Position numbers and translations under genes: made by a program. Of a DNA stretch of 64,000 nucleotides, positions 34,908 to 46,834 are shown in pieces. Position 1 is the first letter of the stretch; each line of letters begins with the position of its first letter. The notes under the pieces are model-generated. The model was not told the origin of the DNA. It did no database searches and was given only the letters and a program-made list of their open reading frames with translations. Source of the DNA: Agrocybe praecox (lineage: Eukaryota; Basidiomycota; Agaricomycetes; Agaricales; Agrocybaceae); the NCBI GenBank assembly GCA_964017145.1, contig OZ024846.1:1302001-1366000 (forward strand), given 5' to 3'.

Positions 34908-36113
34908 ATGGGTGCTACTCGCGCAGACAAGGAACTTTACTTCCAAAAACTCAAGGACCTTTTGGCCAAATACCGTGGGTCTTTTTGTTGAACTTTTGAA
35001 GCCATGGACTAATTATTGGACTCAGCCTCGGTCTTCATCGTCAACGTCGACAATGTTGGCTCCAACCAGATGCATCAGATCCGTGTCGCCCTCCGTGGCA
35101 ACGGTGTTGTGCTGATGGGTAAGAACACCATGGTCCGCCGTGCTCTCCGTACCATCCTCTCGGAGAACCCCCAATACGAACGTCTCCTCCCCTACGTCAG
35201 GGGCAACATCGGTTTCGTCTTCACTGACAAGGACCTCAAGGATATTCGTGAGACCATCATTGCCAACAAGGTTGCCGCCCCCGCTCGTGCTGGTGCTTTG
35301 GCACCCAAGGACGTCATCGTCGCCGCCTGCAACACTGGTATGGAACCCGGAAAAACCTCTTTCTTCCAGGCCCTTGGTATCCCCACCAAGATTGCCCGTG
35401 GTACCATTGAAATTGTTTCCGATGTCAAGGTCGTCACTGCTGGTACCCGTGTCGGACCCTCCGAAGCTGCTCTCTTGAACATGCTTAACATCTCTCCCTT
35501 CACCTACGGAATGACTGTTGTCCAGATCTACGACAACGGCAATGTCTTCTCTCCCGATGTCCTCGACGTCGACGAGCAAGAGCTTGTTGACCGCTTCTTG
35601 TCGGGTATCAAGACCATTGCCGCCATCTCCTTGGCTCTCAACTACCCCACCATTGTCTCGGTCACCCACTCTCTTGTCAACGCCTACAAGAACTTGATTG
35701 CCATTTCTTTGGCCACCGAGTACACCTTCGACGGAGCCGAGAAGGTAAGCTTTTTCTTCGATCGCTTGCTTTGGTATGATCTGTTATTACACACACTGAA
35801 AATTCAGAGCATTTCTACTGCTGACAATTTTACTTTCTTATGACCTTTCCTTCATTTATATATTTGATGATCTATGATGCGACGCTGACCGACTATTATA
35901 GGTCAAGGAATACCTTGCCAACCCCGAAGCCTTCGCCGTTGCTGCTGCACCTGCTGCTGGTTCCGCCCCTGCCGCTGCCGCTGCACCCGCCGAGGAGAAG
36001 GAGGAAGAGAAGGAGGAATCCGACGACGACATGGTAGGTTCTGCCATTATATTGATGCGGAAAGAAAGACTGAAAGAACGTTCGATGTGCAGGGCTTCGG
36101 ATTGTTCGATTAG
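34908..36113 (+). CDS. RPP0: 60S acidic ribosomal protein P0
   Basis: Four exons (34908-34974, 35026-35744, 35902-36033, 36093-36113) sum to 313 codons, 312 aa, the normal length. It opens [15 protein letters not shown] and shows the uL10 core ([76 protein letters not shown]). The Ala-rich hinge leads to the conserved acidic tail [17 protein letters not shown]0 anchors the P1/P2 stalk at the GTPase centre of the large ribosomal subunit. The tail is split by an intron so that the last exon codes only for GFGLFD. Codon choice is strongly C-ending (GTC, ATC, CTC), as expected for a highly expressed gene and unlike most neighbours. Confidence 0.97.
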
Positions 36114-36371
36114 ATATTCGTGTAGACCGATATTATGCCGTAGTTACAAGTTGGTACAAAAATACGAGAAGATTTACAAAAGAGGAAATGTTCGGATGAT
36201 TCAGGATGATGATGTCACGATTTCGCGTCACAAAGCAGACGCCCCTCATGACACTCGCTATGACGGGACTAGTTGACGAGGAGACCAACGTTTCCCGGTC
36301 TTAGCCCGCTGATTATCTCTTCCCAATCTGGCCACAACCTTTGCTTTCCTTCATCTATATATTCTCCAGTC

Positions 36372-38267
36372 ATGTCTGCTGCTGACCATTCATCAGATCA
36401 CCCACCCATGGATTTTGGAAAGGCAGGCCATCTCATCGTCGTCTCCAACAGGCTTCCTATTACCATAAACAAGGATGCCAATGGCGAGTACCACTTCAAA
36501 ATGTCGTCGGGCGGTCTCGTCTCTGCTCTCTCTGGCTTCAAGAAATCTCTCAATTTTACGTGGATAGGCTGGCCTGGATTTTTCATCCCAGTCAAGGATC
36601 GTCCTCTCGTCGACAAGCGCCTTATGGAGGAGTATTCTTGCCAGGCAGTCTACCTTGATGATGACGTAGCCGACAGACATTACAACGGTTTCTCGAATTC
36701 TATCCTATGGCCTCTTTTCCATTATCATCCCGGTGAGATGAACTTTGACGAGGAGAATTGGCTGGCATACCGTCAGGCCAATATGCAGTTCGCCGAAGTC
36801 GTCCGCACACAGATCACCCCTGGCGCCATGGTGTGGGTCCAAGACTACCACTTGATGCTCCTTCCAATGCTCCTTCGCGGTATTCTTGACGGACGAAACA
36901 GTGTTGGCTCTTTCAGCAACGACGAGCTCAGCAAGATTACTGAAGGCATTGACGTCACCGCGTTCGAAGATGTCCACCCGCCTACTCCCGGAGTTAAAAT
37001 AGGTTTCTTCCTCCATACTCCCTTCCCCAGTAGTGAAATCTACAGGTATGTCCTGGTTATCCTCTTCATCTTATCTTCACATGTACTTATTTCTCTCTCC
37101 AGAATCCTGCCAGTACGACGAGAAATCCTGCTAGGTATCTTGTACTGCGATTTAATCGGATTCCATACATACGATTATGCGCGCCACTTCCTGTCTTCCT
37201 GCACTCGAATTCTGGGATTGCCTACAATGCCCAATGGTGTGGAATTTGAGGGCAGGCTTGCGCATGTTGGAACCTTCCCGATCGGCATTGAACCTAGCAG
37301 TTTCATTGAGGTGTGTTTTTGCGACCATGTTTCTTGTCGTCATTTTGATCGCAAACTATTGCCATATATAGAATCTCAAAAAGCCTTCTGTCATTGACCG
37401 CATCAAACAGCTTGAACAACGCTTTGGAGGCGTTAAAGTCATTGTCGGTGTTGATCGTCTGGATTACATCAAGGGTGTGCCGCAGAAGCTGCATGCACTC
37501 GAACTTTTCCTCACCCAGCACCCTGAATGGATCGGTAAGGTATATCACCTCTGACATCGTCTCGATTAATTAATTTTGCTAATATAATATTATTGCTCCA
37601 GGTTGTCCTCGTACAATTAGCTGTACCATCAAGGCAGGATGTTGAAGAGTATCAGAACTTGAGAGCCACCGTCAATGAACTCGTTGGGCGCATCAACGGA
37701 CGTTTCGGCACGGTGGAATTCATGCCTATTCATTTCATGCACAAGAGTTTGGCCTTTGATGAACTCTGCGCTCTGTACGCCGTCAGTGATGTCTGCCTGG
37801 TGTCAAGTACGCGAGATGGAATGAATCTCGTGCGTATTTGTTTCTCCTTCTGACTGGCGAGTACCACATTCCCCTGACTTTAACTCCTTATCCCAATGTA
37901 GGTATCGTACGAGTACATCGCCTGCCAGCAGCAACGCCAAGGTGTTATGATACTTTCCGAATTTGCCGGCGCCGCACAAAGCTTGAATGGATCCATCGTC
38001 GTGAATCCCTGGGACTCACAGCAAGTTGCGGATGCTATTCACGAGGCGGTCACAATGGACCAGTCAGTGCGTGCGGAAAACCACCGCAAGCTATTCAAGT
38101 ACGTGAACAAGTACAGCGCAGCTTTCTGGGGTAGCAGCTTTATTCGGGAGATGAGCAAAATTGATACTGCTGACGTGGATACGGAAGGTCAAGCGGGCCT
38201 GGAAGTCAAGCCGACAGACGAAGCCGGCGATGGCAATATCATTGTCAATGGGTCCGTATCGGTATAA
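36372..38267 (+). CDS. TPS1: Trehalose-6-phosphate synthase
   Basis: Five exons (36372-37045, 37103-37310, 37372-37539, 37602-37829, 37902-38267) sum to 548 codons, 547 aa. The enzyme transfers glucose from UDP-glucose to glucose-6-phosphate in the cytosol, the first step of trehalose synthesis. Family 20 glycosyltransferase marks are VVSNRLPITI, FSNSILWPLFHYHPGE, VWVQDYHLMLLPMLLR, FFLHTPFPSSEIYR, LIGFHTYDYARHF, GVDRLDYIKGVPQKL, STRDGMNL and ILSEFAGAAQSL. There is no C-terminal phosphatase domain, so it is the Tps1 and not the Tps2 type. The C-terminal 30 residues (DTADVDTEGQAGLEVK...) are variable. Trehalose is both a stress protectant and a growth regulator in fungi. Confidence 0.96.
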
Positions 38268-41031
38268 TGCTCCCCTCGATCGCTCCCCCTATTCCTTTGT
38301 TCTATCACCAAAAAACACGGATGATCTCTTTATAGTAGAACTTTTGAGAAATTTCTCCTACTTATATTCTAGAGTCTGTTCCGCCTTCCCACCCATTCTA
38401 ACTCACTTTATATTCGATTGTAGAATAGTCGTCTTTTCGTATTCTTTATTATGCTTTTCTTTTCTCTTTCTTACTGTCTAATATCTGACCGTTGGTGTAC
38501 ATATTATGTACTACCATCTACCCTTACCCTTCTTGTTGTTATTCTTTATTGTACACACCAATGTCAATCTCCTGGGGCTGTTGCTGCGCATAAAATACAC
38601 GTATAGCATTCTCGCCAAGACAGGATTCTAGTATGTTTTAATCTATGCTCGCAAAACAACTTGACCACGGCCGACTGTGATTTTTATTCTCATTTTATGT
38701 TCATTTATAAAACATTTCATGGAGTAACCCGCTGAGTCATTGATGTCCTCAGAAATCAAAGTCCTTTAAGCTTTACCGGGCCCCTCGTACAGTGCATTGC
38801 GGAATATTTCCGGAGATCTATTTTTGGATTCAGTCTTTCAACAATGTATTTTCTATTTTTATTTCGGCCAGACGCGTACTACATAATGCCGAAACCATTG
38901 TGCGGTCTATTTTTAATAGGGGACCTTTTCTCTGCTAGCAAAGTTGACGCTTTCCATTGTGCTGTCATGAAGATGCACAAGTACCCACTGCTGCTCCAAA
39001 CGCTTCGGTCCCATACGGTGGAGTAACGACATCTACAACAGCAGGGGTAATCATTTGAACATCATTCTCTGTTTGGTGAGGAGCATACTAGTACTTGGTA
39101 TGTATGTACCATAACCCCGGAGATTAAACAAGTGGCAAAACGTATGGAGAAGCCCATAAGCTATGAAGTACTAGTCAGCGAGCTATCGGCATATCTCAGC
39201 AATACCAGAAGGCAAAACTATCGGACCGCATGGAGTATGTAGTTTGTAACGGAATAAGGAGTCTGATAGGTGCCACTGTTCTTAAGTTTTCTAGAACACT
39301 ACACTGCCTTGGGGTTTCGCTTGTGATAAGAGGTGAATTCTTCCAGGGTTGTGATCCATGTGATATTTGGGAAAATTAGGAAGAATTCGAAATCCTTCTG
39401 GTTATGTATTGAAGAAAGAGTTTAGAAGCCAGATCATAGTTGTCTTGTCAAGGCAGTGTATTATTTGCTTGTCGCTTAGTATCCTCTGGCTTGGAGGCTC
39501 GGCATTTATGAAAGAGAAGAGTACGATGGTATGATTCGATCGACCTGTGTCCTATGTAAGTCTGCAGAGTGGCCATCACAAGTGCTAAGAGAAATAGGAA
39601 CTGAGTTCAAGACCAGACTGGACTTGAGCCACAACGTCGAAGGTTAATTCAATTTGTGTTTTCTCGCTACTGAGGCAGTGCTCGATATTGCCTTGGGCTA
39701 ATAGGAAAGAGACACGTTGGAGTTATAAACTTGTTCAGTCTTGGGAGTTGCGAGTCCAGAGGGTCTTGGGAGTTTCTTGTACCATGTTGTACAAGTACGT
39801 TGCTTTTTTATGGGCTGTGGGACGCAAAAGCTACGTATTTCTTAGCTTGGAACTCTACTTAGGGTGAAACCTAAAGCTTGGAGATTACTTACATCCGCAT
39901 GATAGGGTTGACCTTTGGAAAGTGTGGGAAAACGATTCCGATCCGGGTAGTGACGTCACATGCCCCCCTCGTTCTGTTTGCACTCAGAATACATATGATC
40001 TCCAATACAAGTAGCTTTTCATTGTCATATAAGTACTCCTTGGAGGAACGCGTGCACTGTGAAAATTTACTCGCTGCATTTCCAGGCCAACCATTAATAC
40101 ATTGTGGACGCGTCTTCGCCAAGTTGCGCGATGATCGCGTTTGAATAATAATCCCTTTAAGGCAGAATCTTTCCCAAATGAAGGAACGACCCGAGTATGT
40201 TCCCAGGACCCAGACTGCACGTTAGACACAACTGACTGTAGGTAGAGTGCGTGTCCTCTGAGGGAAAACGCATCTACGTTATCACTGGACACATTGAAAT
40301 GTTGAAAACCTCGATAACATGCTCTTGACGCGTGTGCATCCGATATGGGAGCGTCAATGCTAATCATCAAATTCGCAGCACGCCGGTATTATTAGAGACA
40401 CAGCCTTACACAGCCTTGTTAACTTTAAGATCCCCTTCTTCTCCAATAGTATTTCCCTTGAGTTGATATGGTGCTGGAACGCAAAGTCGAGATACTTGGA
40501 CGCTGAGACCGTTTGCTATACGCATCGTCTTGGTTCAACGAATGGAACGTGTTCATTTTCACCAATAGATAAGAGCGTCAATCATCTGAACATCCGAAAT
40601 ATCTTATTTATAGTATAATACATTTGTAAGGAACCAACTCCTTGACATGCTTATAATTATCATTATCCCGTGTAAGAACATGTACATGCATCAGTAAAAT
40701 ATGGAATAAATTATTGGTACCTACAACACCGACAATCTGATGCAACGGTTGTTGAAATAGGTATCCCATTATATGTGATTATGATCCCTCGATCATACTT
40801 TTAGTTACTTATAGAGGTGCTCCAATCTTTTTGAAGAATCCGTAGCTCTATACAATACTTTTATGTACTTCACAATGTCGATACAATATCTACACTCACA
40901 ATATAAGATTAATGCAATGTTTTATTCATGTTACAGAACCATGTCTGTCTGATACTGATGTTGTAGCCACAATGTCGCCCATAGTTGGCTGTCATAATTA
41001 TGTCTATAAAGATGCTACTGATGTAAGTATA
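38268..41031. other. Gene-poor intergenic stretch, 2.8 kb
   Basis: This follows the TPS1 stop with a T-rich 3' region (38280-38540). No frame in 38800-41030 shows a domain, splice-linked exons or codon bias. I found no LTR, terminal inverted repeat or tRNA. It may be old, decayed accessory DNA. Confidence 0.5.
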
Positions 41032-41798
41032 CTATCTATTACATCCCATCGAGATCTGTGCCATCCTCTTGTAGCGTCGTTGAACCCTCTTCTGCATTGA
41101 CTTGAGAACGGAGAGCTCACGGCCGTATTTCACCATTAGTTTGCAGGCTTGCTGTGATGTGATACGTCTTCCAGGATTTTTCGCGTGCCGCATGTAAGGA
41201 GGAGGGTGCGAGACGATACTCAAAGCCCCCGGTTGAGACTTGCCACGGGAGGTTAGTGAAAAAAAAGTGAATGATCAGCAAAAAGCTTACCTCTGGTGAT
41301 GCTGGACCTGAATTACTACCCATCCCAACACCCGAAACCAATTGCCCATCCAACACCAAACGTGAGTTGGTCGAAGCTGCTCTGACTGGGCTCAGAGCGT
41401 GGTTTGGTGGTTCCCTTGTCGAAGGTGATGATACTTGAATTTGGTCCTTGATATTGTATTGACTTTCGTCCATCCAGTTGAGGTATTGAGAATCAGCCAT
41501 CCAGCACAAGTCTGCCATGGGATCTCGACCCATTGAATGCTCCGATTGCGACTCCAAGTTTGGTGTTTTACTTTCCATAGGTTTTGATAAAGACTCGAGA
41601 GCATTGTCATCGCAAGCGCGGGCGGTGATAGTAAGCTGGAAGTAAAGAGTAATGATATAATTTTTACTGCTGAGATAAAATTTAAATATGACGCACTGGT
41701 GTGAGACCGTCTTCCTCGGGCTGTGAGCTTTCCACCACTTCGTATAGCTGCGAATAGTTGACGTGACAGACAGGGTCGTCGGCGTTGTAGGTGTTCAT
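41032..41798 (-). CDS. Small unknown protein with basic C-terminus
   Basis: Three exons (41798-41697, 41635-41291, 41238-41032) sum to 218 codons, 217 aa. I do not recognise it. The first half is acidic and polar (MNTYNADDPVCHVNYSQLYE, SSQPEEDG); the middle has two Trp-containing segments (ADLCWMADSQYLNWMDESQYN) and Ser/Pro-rich sequence. The last 45 residues are strongly basic and helical (ACKLMVKYGRELSVLKSMQ, then KRVQRRYKRMAQ). Splice sites are canonical and the frame is kept. The acidic-to-basic layout could suit a nuclear or nucleic-acid-binding protein, but that is only a guess. It lies about 1.4 kb from the end of the Plavaka transposase gene. Confidence 0.5.
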
Positions 41799-42439
41799 GA
41801 TGTTGAGACCTTTGTCTGTTATGGAATCCAAGGCGTACGTCTAGACAGTCGTGCTATTATTGATGTATGCAGACGAGCCCTGTCGGGGCGCCGACGGCAG
41901 GCAATGGGTCTAGGGCAATCATTAGTTATCCAAAGGTTTATAATTGAATTAAAGACATTACTGACTTACTATATTCTCCCATGATGACTTATAGAAAAAT
42001 CACCAAAGTTGGATGAAATTGGGAAGTCGCGTATGTATTGTGTAGCGTGTGCAAGGCATTGTAAGAGGTTATGGAAAATAATAATATATTTGGATGTTTG
42101 GTCCTGGCCAACCTGCCAAACAATGTTGCGGTTACCAGGGCACACCAGGTTTGCTGATGCGCCAATGCTATCTATACGCTCTCCAGTTACCAATAACTGA
42201 CGTCCCGCACATCATCTCCCTACCATTCTCAATGGCCCCAACTATTTTCATAGGGACTCCAACTCTCTGACTCATTTGGATTCCGACAGCGGACCAAAGA
42301 TGAAGAGGGTACTACCTTCATCCTACGTGCTTCAACTTACATCCATTTGCTGTATAAATTTCCTCGGTCTGTCTGTTCAACTCTTTTTCCACGCACACCT
42401 TCCACTGCTCCCTTTCCCGACATTGTCTACGCTGGTACC
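41799..42439. other. Intergenic between divergent small genes
   Basis: These 641 bases lie between two divergently transcribed small genes and probably hold their promoters. No further gene is seen. Confidence 0.5.
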
Positions 42440-43122
42440 ATGGCCAATACATCCAAGCGTGGCAAAAAAGGCAAAGGTCGAGCCAAAAGCCAGGCACCAA
42501 GTCTTATCAAGCAACATACCCCTATCCAAGTGCCCAAAGCACTTTCTCTACCGGCGCGCCCAAGCAAGCAAGCACCTTCACAATTCCCGCTTCCTTCAGC
42601 AAGCTCCAACAAGTTCCCTAGCAGCCCTCTGGCCATCAATGCGCTTCGTGTAAGGAAAAAGCTCACTCAGCGCAGCATTAGACGTTCTACTACCGATGAT
42701 GCCAATGCCACAGCATCAGTCCCGTCACCTGCTACCACCGACAAGACGGCCCCTTCATCTCAGGCTGGGAGTGAGGTAGACGAGCATATGCAGGAGTCCC
42801 CTCGTACGTTATTTAAATCTTTGCTCCAAGTGCGATCTCATTCTTTTTGCCAGTTGATACATACGACCCCTTCTCACCGTTTGTTCAGCTTCTCAATGCC
42901 ATGCGTGAGAATCACCGCCGTCATGAGCTAGAATTCCGCGATCTTACTCGCAACCTCAACGAAGCAAGAGCTGAGGTAGACCGGTTGCGTTCAAACTCAC
43001 ACGAAGACAAACTCAGACGTACCGAGGATGAGTTGACTGCGATGCGGGTCGAATTGGGCGGCCTAAAAGAGCACTTGGCTCTGTTTGTCCATACTGTAAA
43101 CGCGACTCACAAGTTTTTGTAG
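42440..43122 (+). CDS. Small coiled-coil protein of unknown function
   Basis: Two exons (42440-42803, 42854-43122) give 210 aa. The N-terminus is Lys/Arg-rich (SKRGKKGKGRAK) and looks like a nuclear-targeting stretch. The middle is a Ser/Pro/Thr-rich linker. The C-terminal 85 residues (NAMRENHRRHELEFRDLTRN, ARAEVDRLRSN, KLRRTEDELTAMRVELGGLK) form an obvious heptad-type coiled coil. I do not recognise the family. The gene ends 92 bases before the stop codon of the convergent Plavaka transposase gene, so it may be a neighbour or a passenger of that element. Confidence 0.55.
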
Positions 43123-43214
43123 GGATTCTGTTCCGGATAGAATTACGAACATTGTTGTATTACTGGTTCCGACGTAATATGATATTCTTGGTGTTTTCTA
43201 CTATGCAATTAGTA

Positions 43215-45653
43215 TCACAAATCATCATAACCTAAACACTCATCATCGCCGTCACTATCTGATTGTTGCACATCCTCCTCTTCATCGAAATCACTTTCCC
43301 ATTCGTCTTCCACGCTTTCCGGCTGCGCAGTGTGGTCCTCCTCAGTTTCTTCTATCATAATGTCTTCGCTTTCAATACTTTCTATATCAACTCCGATTTC
43401 TTGGTACTTGTGACCAATTCCTAAACCAATATGACGCATAAACATGTCGCGATCAACAAAGCTAGTAATGCAATCAATCTCAAAAACACCAGTGAGAACA
43501 AAACATCCTTACATGTTCACGTAGTAATTCATCCAGTCATCTGTCTCGCCAGCGGGCCTTGCTTCTGTGATCTCTCCGGTGGATAACAATGTATCTGTGC
43601 GTCCGCGACAGAATGTTGGAATGAGATGACAGCCTCGCAGTACAAGGGCCGGGTCAATGAAACCAAAGTCGTCGTCGTCGCTATCTGGGACATATCCAAC
43701 CATTGGAAGGCGTGCTTGTTTGCGACCTGCAGAGTAACTGGGCTCTACTCCTAGCCATCGTACCCAAAGAATCTCAAGTGTCTTGGGTCGAAAGTTCTTC
43801 GATCGTGGTCCTACATGTTGTACGTCGATGTGAAATATACCAAGTACTCGTGCGTACCAGAAAGGATGTGCGCCAGGTTCTTTTTCTGGTGTTGCAACCA
43901 TCACGAATGGGCGAATGTGAGGGTTAATAGTGTCGTATGACCGCCGCATGTCGTATGAGGTATAATTAATTCGCGCAGTTTGATGTCGAAACATGGTGTT
44001 GTTTGTAATGTAGACGTTGTTTCGATCTTCGTCCGTAAAGTCTGTGTGTTCATCACACCCATCAAATTGGCGGTTGAGCAAGCGACCAAGAATATGATTC
44101 TTGAGCTTGGGAATAAAGTCCTATAGCGACCACTTTGTAAGTACAGTAATTCGCAAAATTCATGTAATTCTTTACCTTTTTAGCTGGGTCATCGGGAGTT
44201 GAATGGAGAAAAGGGAATAATTTAACTGGCGTATTTCGAGAATTAGAAATATAGTGATGGTCTTCGAGAGAGCTATGGATATTAGCCTCTTCAGTTTCGA
44301 TTTTTTCAGAACCTCGAAGAGCTTCGAGTCGACTGTATTTTTTCCCTATTTGTTTCATTGCATCCTTTTTATTTGTGAGCTCGTAAAAGCTTTTGATCAT
44401 GCGATGCGCCAATTCTCCCTAGACAAGATATCGATTAGCAGCTCACTTATAAACCATGTAATTTATCCACACACTAGTTGCGTTGAATATGAATCCGTTG
44501 TACCCATGCGTTTTATCCATGATACATAATCTCCGAGGAAATGGAACTTGATTGTTGTTAGATTGAATATTTTCACTCGTCGTCCGGATTGCTGAGTAGG
44601 TTCCCCAGATAGCGCAGATGTGTTTGTGGCCTGTTTTTGAGTTCGTCGAACACGGGCTGCTGCTTCTCTTGGAAGCTCAGTCGTTGCAAAATGAGTACAC
44701 GTCATGTCACGGAATTGTCGCATGAGCTGTCCAAATTCGGTGGTGAGCTTTTCCAGTAGGTCCAACGAGCTGTCCGTATGCATGCGTAATTTAGCCAGAG
44801 CATGCCACTCGGCTGTTCGGTACAGAAGCTTCATTAGACGACGGTTATGGGGTTCTTCTAGCAGGCCCTCAAAAACAGGAATCGAGCACTGTAGATACTG
44901 AAATAAGAATCAAGAAGAAATAATCAAATATAGACCTACCTGGAGAAGATCTTCGTAGTCTCGTGCAGCAAGTCTCTTCATTTCCGAGCTGTTATTTGAG
45001 AATTTTCTAATAGTGCCATCACCGAACCTAGAAATCTGTCGATATCTGGATCATACAGTCCGTCACCGGTAAATAATGACAAAAAAAAAACACTAGAATC
45101 AAACTTACCGCTGGTCAAGCTCAATTACTAAATGATCTGACCCCCGCCCAGCAGCGTACAATATTCGGATTAAATGGGTGAATAGGGCTTTCCAGACGCC
45201 CAGCTCGAACTCGTGTAGTAAATCTACAGCAAGCATGTTCGATGGATTGAAGTCTTCTCCAAGCCGTGCAGCAAATGCATTCTGGAAAAATGTCAGAAAT
45301 ATATCGGAGAGCATTCAGATTAGCACAGACCTCTGTTGGAACACCAGAGAAGCTTTTCAACAAATTATCCACGGCGACGCTTCCTATGCCTCGACCTAGA
45401 TTATAAATGCTGTGACGTGCGCGAGCTACTTTGTCGGCATAGTACTTGCGAAATTCTTTGATACGTCTTGACATGTCCAGTCGCAGGCCTAACCGATCGA
45501 GAAGTGACTTGGGGACTGTACATCTGGGACATGGACAGGCACCCTTGTCACGTATAGTCGCCAGCAGCACCCTATAGCACATAAGTAATGTCAAACTCAG
45601 GATGAAGTCAGATGACGTACTTCTCGGGATAGTCTGCTGAGTATGTGAATAGC
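43215..45653 (-). pseudogene. Plavaka-type transposase, C-terminal part
   Basis: The C-terminal two thirds of the transposase, in several exons from 45653 leftwards. Recognisable pieces are ATIRDKGACPCPRCTVPK, NMLAVDLLHEFELGVWKALF, FGDGTIRKFSNNSSEMKRLA, CSIPVFEGLLEEPHNRRLMK and, near the end, NYTSYDMRRSYDTINP with HPFWYARVLGIFHIDV. It closes with a very acidic tail (DEWESDFDEEEDVQQSDSDG). This layout is that of the Plavaka transposases widespread in agaricomycetes (CMC/CACTA-like superclass, from memory). Introns are short and canonical. It is separated from its N-terminal part by 12.4 kb of gypsy DNA and so is not expected to give a working protein now. I noticed no other stop or frameshift. 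Confidence 0.75.
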
Positions 45654-46028
45654 TGTGACGATGTAGTATATCTTTGGGACATCCGCCGTATCTTGCTCGT
45701 CCCATTTTTACAGTCAATTAACTTTATTTGCTTTTATCTTATTTATCTTGTCACGCGCATCCTATAATCGTAATAGTCACGTTATGTAATCTAGAATAGC
45801 TTCTGATGCTATTACTAATATAGGATATCCTTTTTTGCTGCATTACTGTCACCATCTAAGGAAGGCTCGAGAGCCAGTCTCTACCCTCGCCGGCTGAGCA
45901 CCCAGTCATCTGCTCCCCAACGATGGGAGACATCGCCTCTCGCCTAGAGTTACAAGGCAACACGCACACCCTTACCCCAACACCGGCAACTTCGACTCTA
46001 CGAAGTCCCGCGACCGCGCAGCGTCACA
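45654..46028 (+). repeat. 5' LTR
   Basis: 375 bp, beginning TGTGACG and ending CGTCACA (TG...CA with a 7-bp inverted terminus). Identical by eye to the 3' LTR. It should carry the promoter for the element. Confidence 0.97.
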
Positions 46029-46740
46029 ATGGTGGGGGCACCGCGGACTTCAACGGAAGAGTTGAAGTTGCACACCTCGAACGGTGAGGGTCTGAGAGAT
46101 GGGAGCTGGAGGATGTGGTTGGGATGCGCCTCTGGCTGCTCCCTACTTCGTCCGACGATTACGAGGAGGACGTGGCCGGTAGCGTCTTTGGATGCACCGA
46201 CTTAAGCCTCCTCTGTATGAAGCCAGCCAATACCAAGTCTCTCGACCCCCTATCAAACCGTCCTACGCTATAATTCAAGCCTGGAGCTAGAGTTTGAAAT
46301 CTTATCGCTGGACGAACACAGCAAGAACTATTATCATTCGTTATTCAGTCTACTGCTACCAACCGACTACTTTGCTATGCTCTCCGACCGCCGCGGACTT
46401 CAACGGAAGAGTTGAAATCGCCAATCATTACGGTCTCTCGCTGGAACGGAAAGAGAAGGAACGGAGTGGAAGGGGTACGGATGCGCTATATGCTGCTCCG
46501 TACTTCGTCCTTTGAGTGCTGAGCGGACAGGGCCGGTAGCGTCGAAAGATGCACCGACTTAAGCCACTCTTGCACAAAATCCGTAACCTTCTTACCCTAC
46601 GTTTCAGGCCGAGCCATCCCTTATGAAACTAGGTGCCTGGAGCCCGAATTTTATATCGTTGTCGCGGAGCGTTTACGGCAAGAGTATTTTATTTCAAAAT
46701 TCTGTCTACTACCTAAGACACTTGTAACTATGCCCCTGGA
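46029..46740 (+). repeat. Tandem duplication in gypsy leader
   Basis: About 350 bases are duplicated. The 26 bases starting CCGCGGACTTCAACGGAAGA at 46041 recur at 46390, and GGCCGGTAGCGTC plus GATGCACCGACTTAAGCC at about 46174-46207 recur at about 46531-46565. The copies are diverged, and the second lacks the primer-binding site. Confidence 0.85.
46030..46047 (+). other. Primer-binding site
   Basis: TGGTGGGGGCACCGCGGA starts two bases after the LTR, the place and TGG start expected for pairing with a tRNA 3' end. I could not name the tRNA. Confidence 0.65.
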
Positions 46741-46834
46741 TCGTACGAGAAATCGGTTTGCCAAAGGGAGATGGGAGAACACTTAAGTACCGAGGGAAGG
46801 ATAGGAAAATTTCCAACTCCTTCCTTCCCTCCGG

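Noticed and set aside
35022..35669. Long antisense frame in RPP0
   Set aside because: It is a mirror of the strong codon bias in P0 and has no domain.
38268..41031. Possible tRNA or decayed transposon in the gene-poor stretch
   Set aside because: No cloverleaf with a T-loop consensus and no terminal repeats or transposase relics could be found by eye.
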